NCBI GenBank assembly: GCA_016839165.1
Contig: CP069300.1
Span: forward strand, 2,480,001 to 2,544,000
Source of the DNA: Bradyrhizobium sp. PSBB068
Lineage (GTDB): Bacteria; Pseudomonadota; Alphaproteobacteria; Rhizobiales; Xanthobacteraceae
Reading direction: 5' to 3'
Length of the DNA: 64,000 nt
This document shows positions 63,769-64,000 of this stretch, piece after piece (positions within the stretch are counted from its first letter, which is position 1; each line of letters opens with the position of its first letter). Position numbers and translations under genes: made by a program. The notes beneath the pieces are model-generated. The model saw only the letters and a list, made by a program, of their open reading frames with translations, had not been told where the DNA came from and did no database searches.

Positions 63769-64000
63769 AATTCCCTTGTAAGCGTCAAAGAGAAGCAATC
63801 TCTGCGACCGATGGAGGCCTGAATTGGATACGACCGGGACAATCACATCGTTTTCTTCCGCACCGATGACAAGGTTCAATATCGGTGGTGACAGCTACGG
63901 AGTTCAGGATGCGAGCACGAGCTATGCCCTGACCAATCCTGACTCGCAAACCCTGCGCTTCGAAGTGCAGCAGGGCGATAATGCCTGGTACGACAGCTCA
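63769..64000 (+). repeat. Duplicated segment (leader and start of the lyase gene), copy 2
   Basis: Nearly identical to 52365-52596, including GGAGG, the TTG start and the first 59 codons. Homology weakens upstream of 63769 but can still be aligned back to the shared element at 63598. Confidence 0.93.
63824..64000 (+). CDS. Polysaccharide lyase without signal peptide, N-terminal part (cut by window edge)
   Basis: TTG start with GGAGG six bases upstream, exactly as in the gene at 52420. The 59 visible codons differ from that gene at only a few positions (for example Asn for His in QQGDNAWYD and Ser-Ser for Asp-Ser after it). It is the third member of the lyase family in the window. Whether it keeps the Ig-like and Thr-Pro parts cannot be seen. 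Confidence 0.85.
   Translation, partial: MDTTGTITSFSSAPMTRFNIGGDSYGVQDASTSYALTNPDSQTLRFEVQQGDNAWYDSS

Overview
The window is GC-rich alphaproteobacterial DNA, most probably from Bradyrhizobium or a close relative. The basis is the high-GC third codon positions, a GTTC-N7-GTTC LexA box, two copies of a Bradyrhizobium-type intergenic palindrome and the mix of exopolysaccharide genes. This assignment is inference; no database was searched. No tRNA, rRNA, CRISPR array or intact insertion sequence was seen.

Region 1 (1-10.1 kb) is a Lap-type adhesion module. It holds the C-terminal part of a giant repeat adhesin with near-identical 795-bp repeats and a type I secretion tail. Facing it on the minus strand are genes for a TolC-like outer-membrane protein, a type I ABC transporter, an HlyD adaptor and a LapG-like periplasmic cysteine protease. 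Together these can export, anchor and release the adhesin. A perfect bidirectional terminator lies between the convergent ends.

Region 2 (10.1-19.7 kb) is a loose stretch of small genes: an NYN-domain protein, an SOS-type dinB with its LexA box, several short conserved hypothetical proteins, and remnants of broken genes (SGNH hydrolase tail, mannose-phosphate cupin tail, a frameshifted small gene). A palindromic repeat found at 15.6 kb recurs inverted at 22.6 kb.

Region 3 (19.7-49.6 kb) is an exopolysaccharide locus. It encodes a coiled-coil membrane protein, a Wza/ExoF-like export protein, a Wzz-like chain-length protein without a kinase domain, a Wzy/ligase-like polymerase, a Wzx-like flippase, an initiating sugar transferase, five family-4 type glycosyltransferases, two methyltransferase-like proteins, an AlgD-like nucleotide-sugar dehydrogenase, two CE4 deacetylase-like proteins, a Sec-exported polysaccharide lyase, and a dehydrogenase/aminotransferase/acetyltransferase trio resembling WbpB-WbpE-WbpD (diacetamido-uronic sugar synthesis).

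Region 4 (49.6-64 kb) contains an AsnB-family amidotransferase, a second polysaccharide lyase without signal peptide (600 aa, TTG start), a dedicated type I ABC transporter with two tandem degenerate C39-like domains plus its HlyD partner, a canonical AsnB, a CelD-like acetyltransferase, a 30-residue membrane peptide, and at the right edge the start of a third lyase that is almost identical to the second. A shared upstream element (T6, GCCAT, N9, TTAAC, then a G run) lies 220-240 bp before both signal-less lyases and the transporter gene. This lyase/transporter/shared-element set is the most likely novel system in the window.
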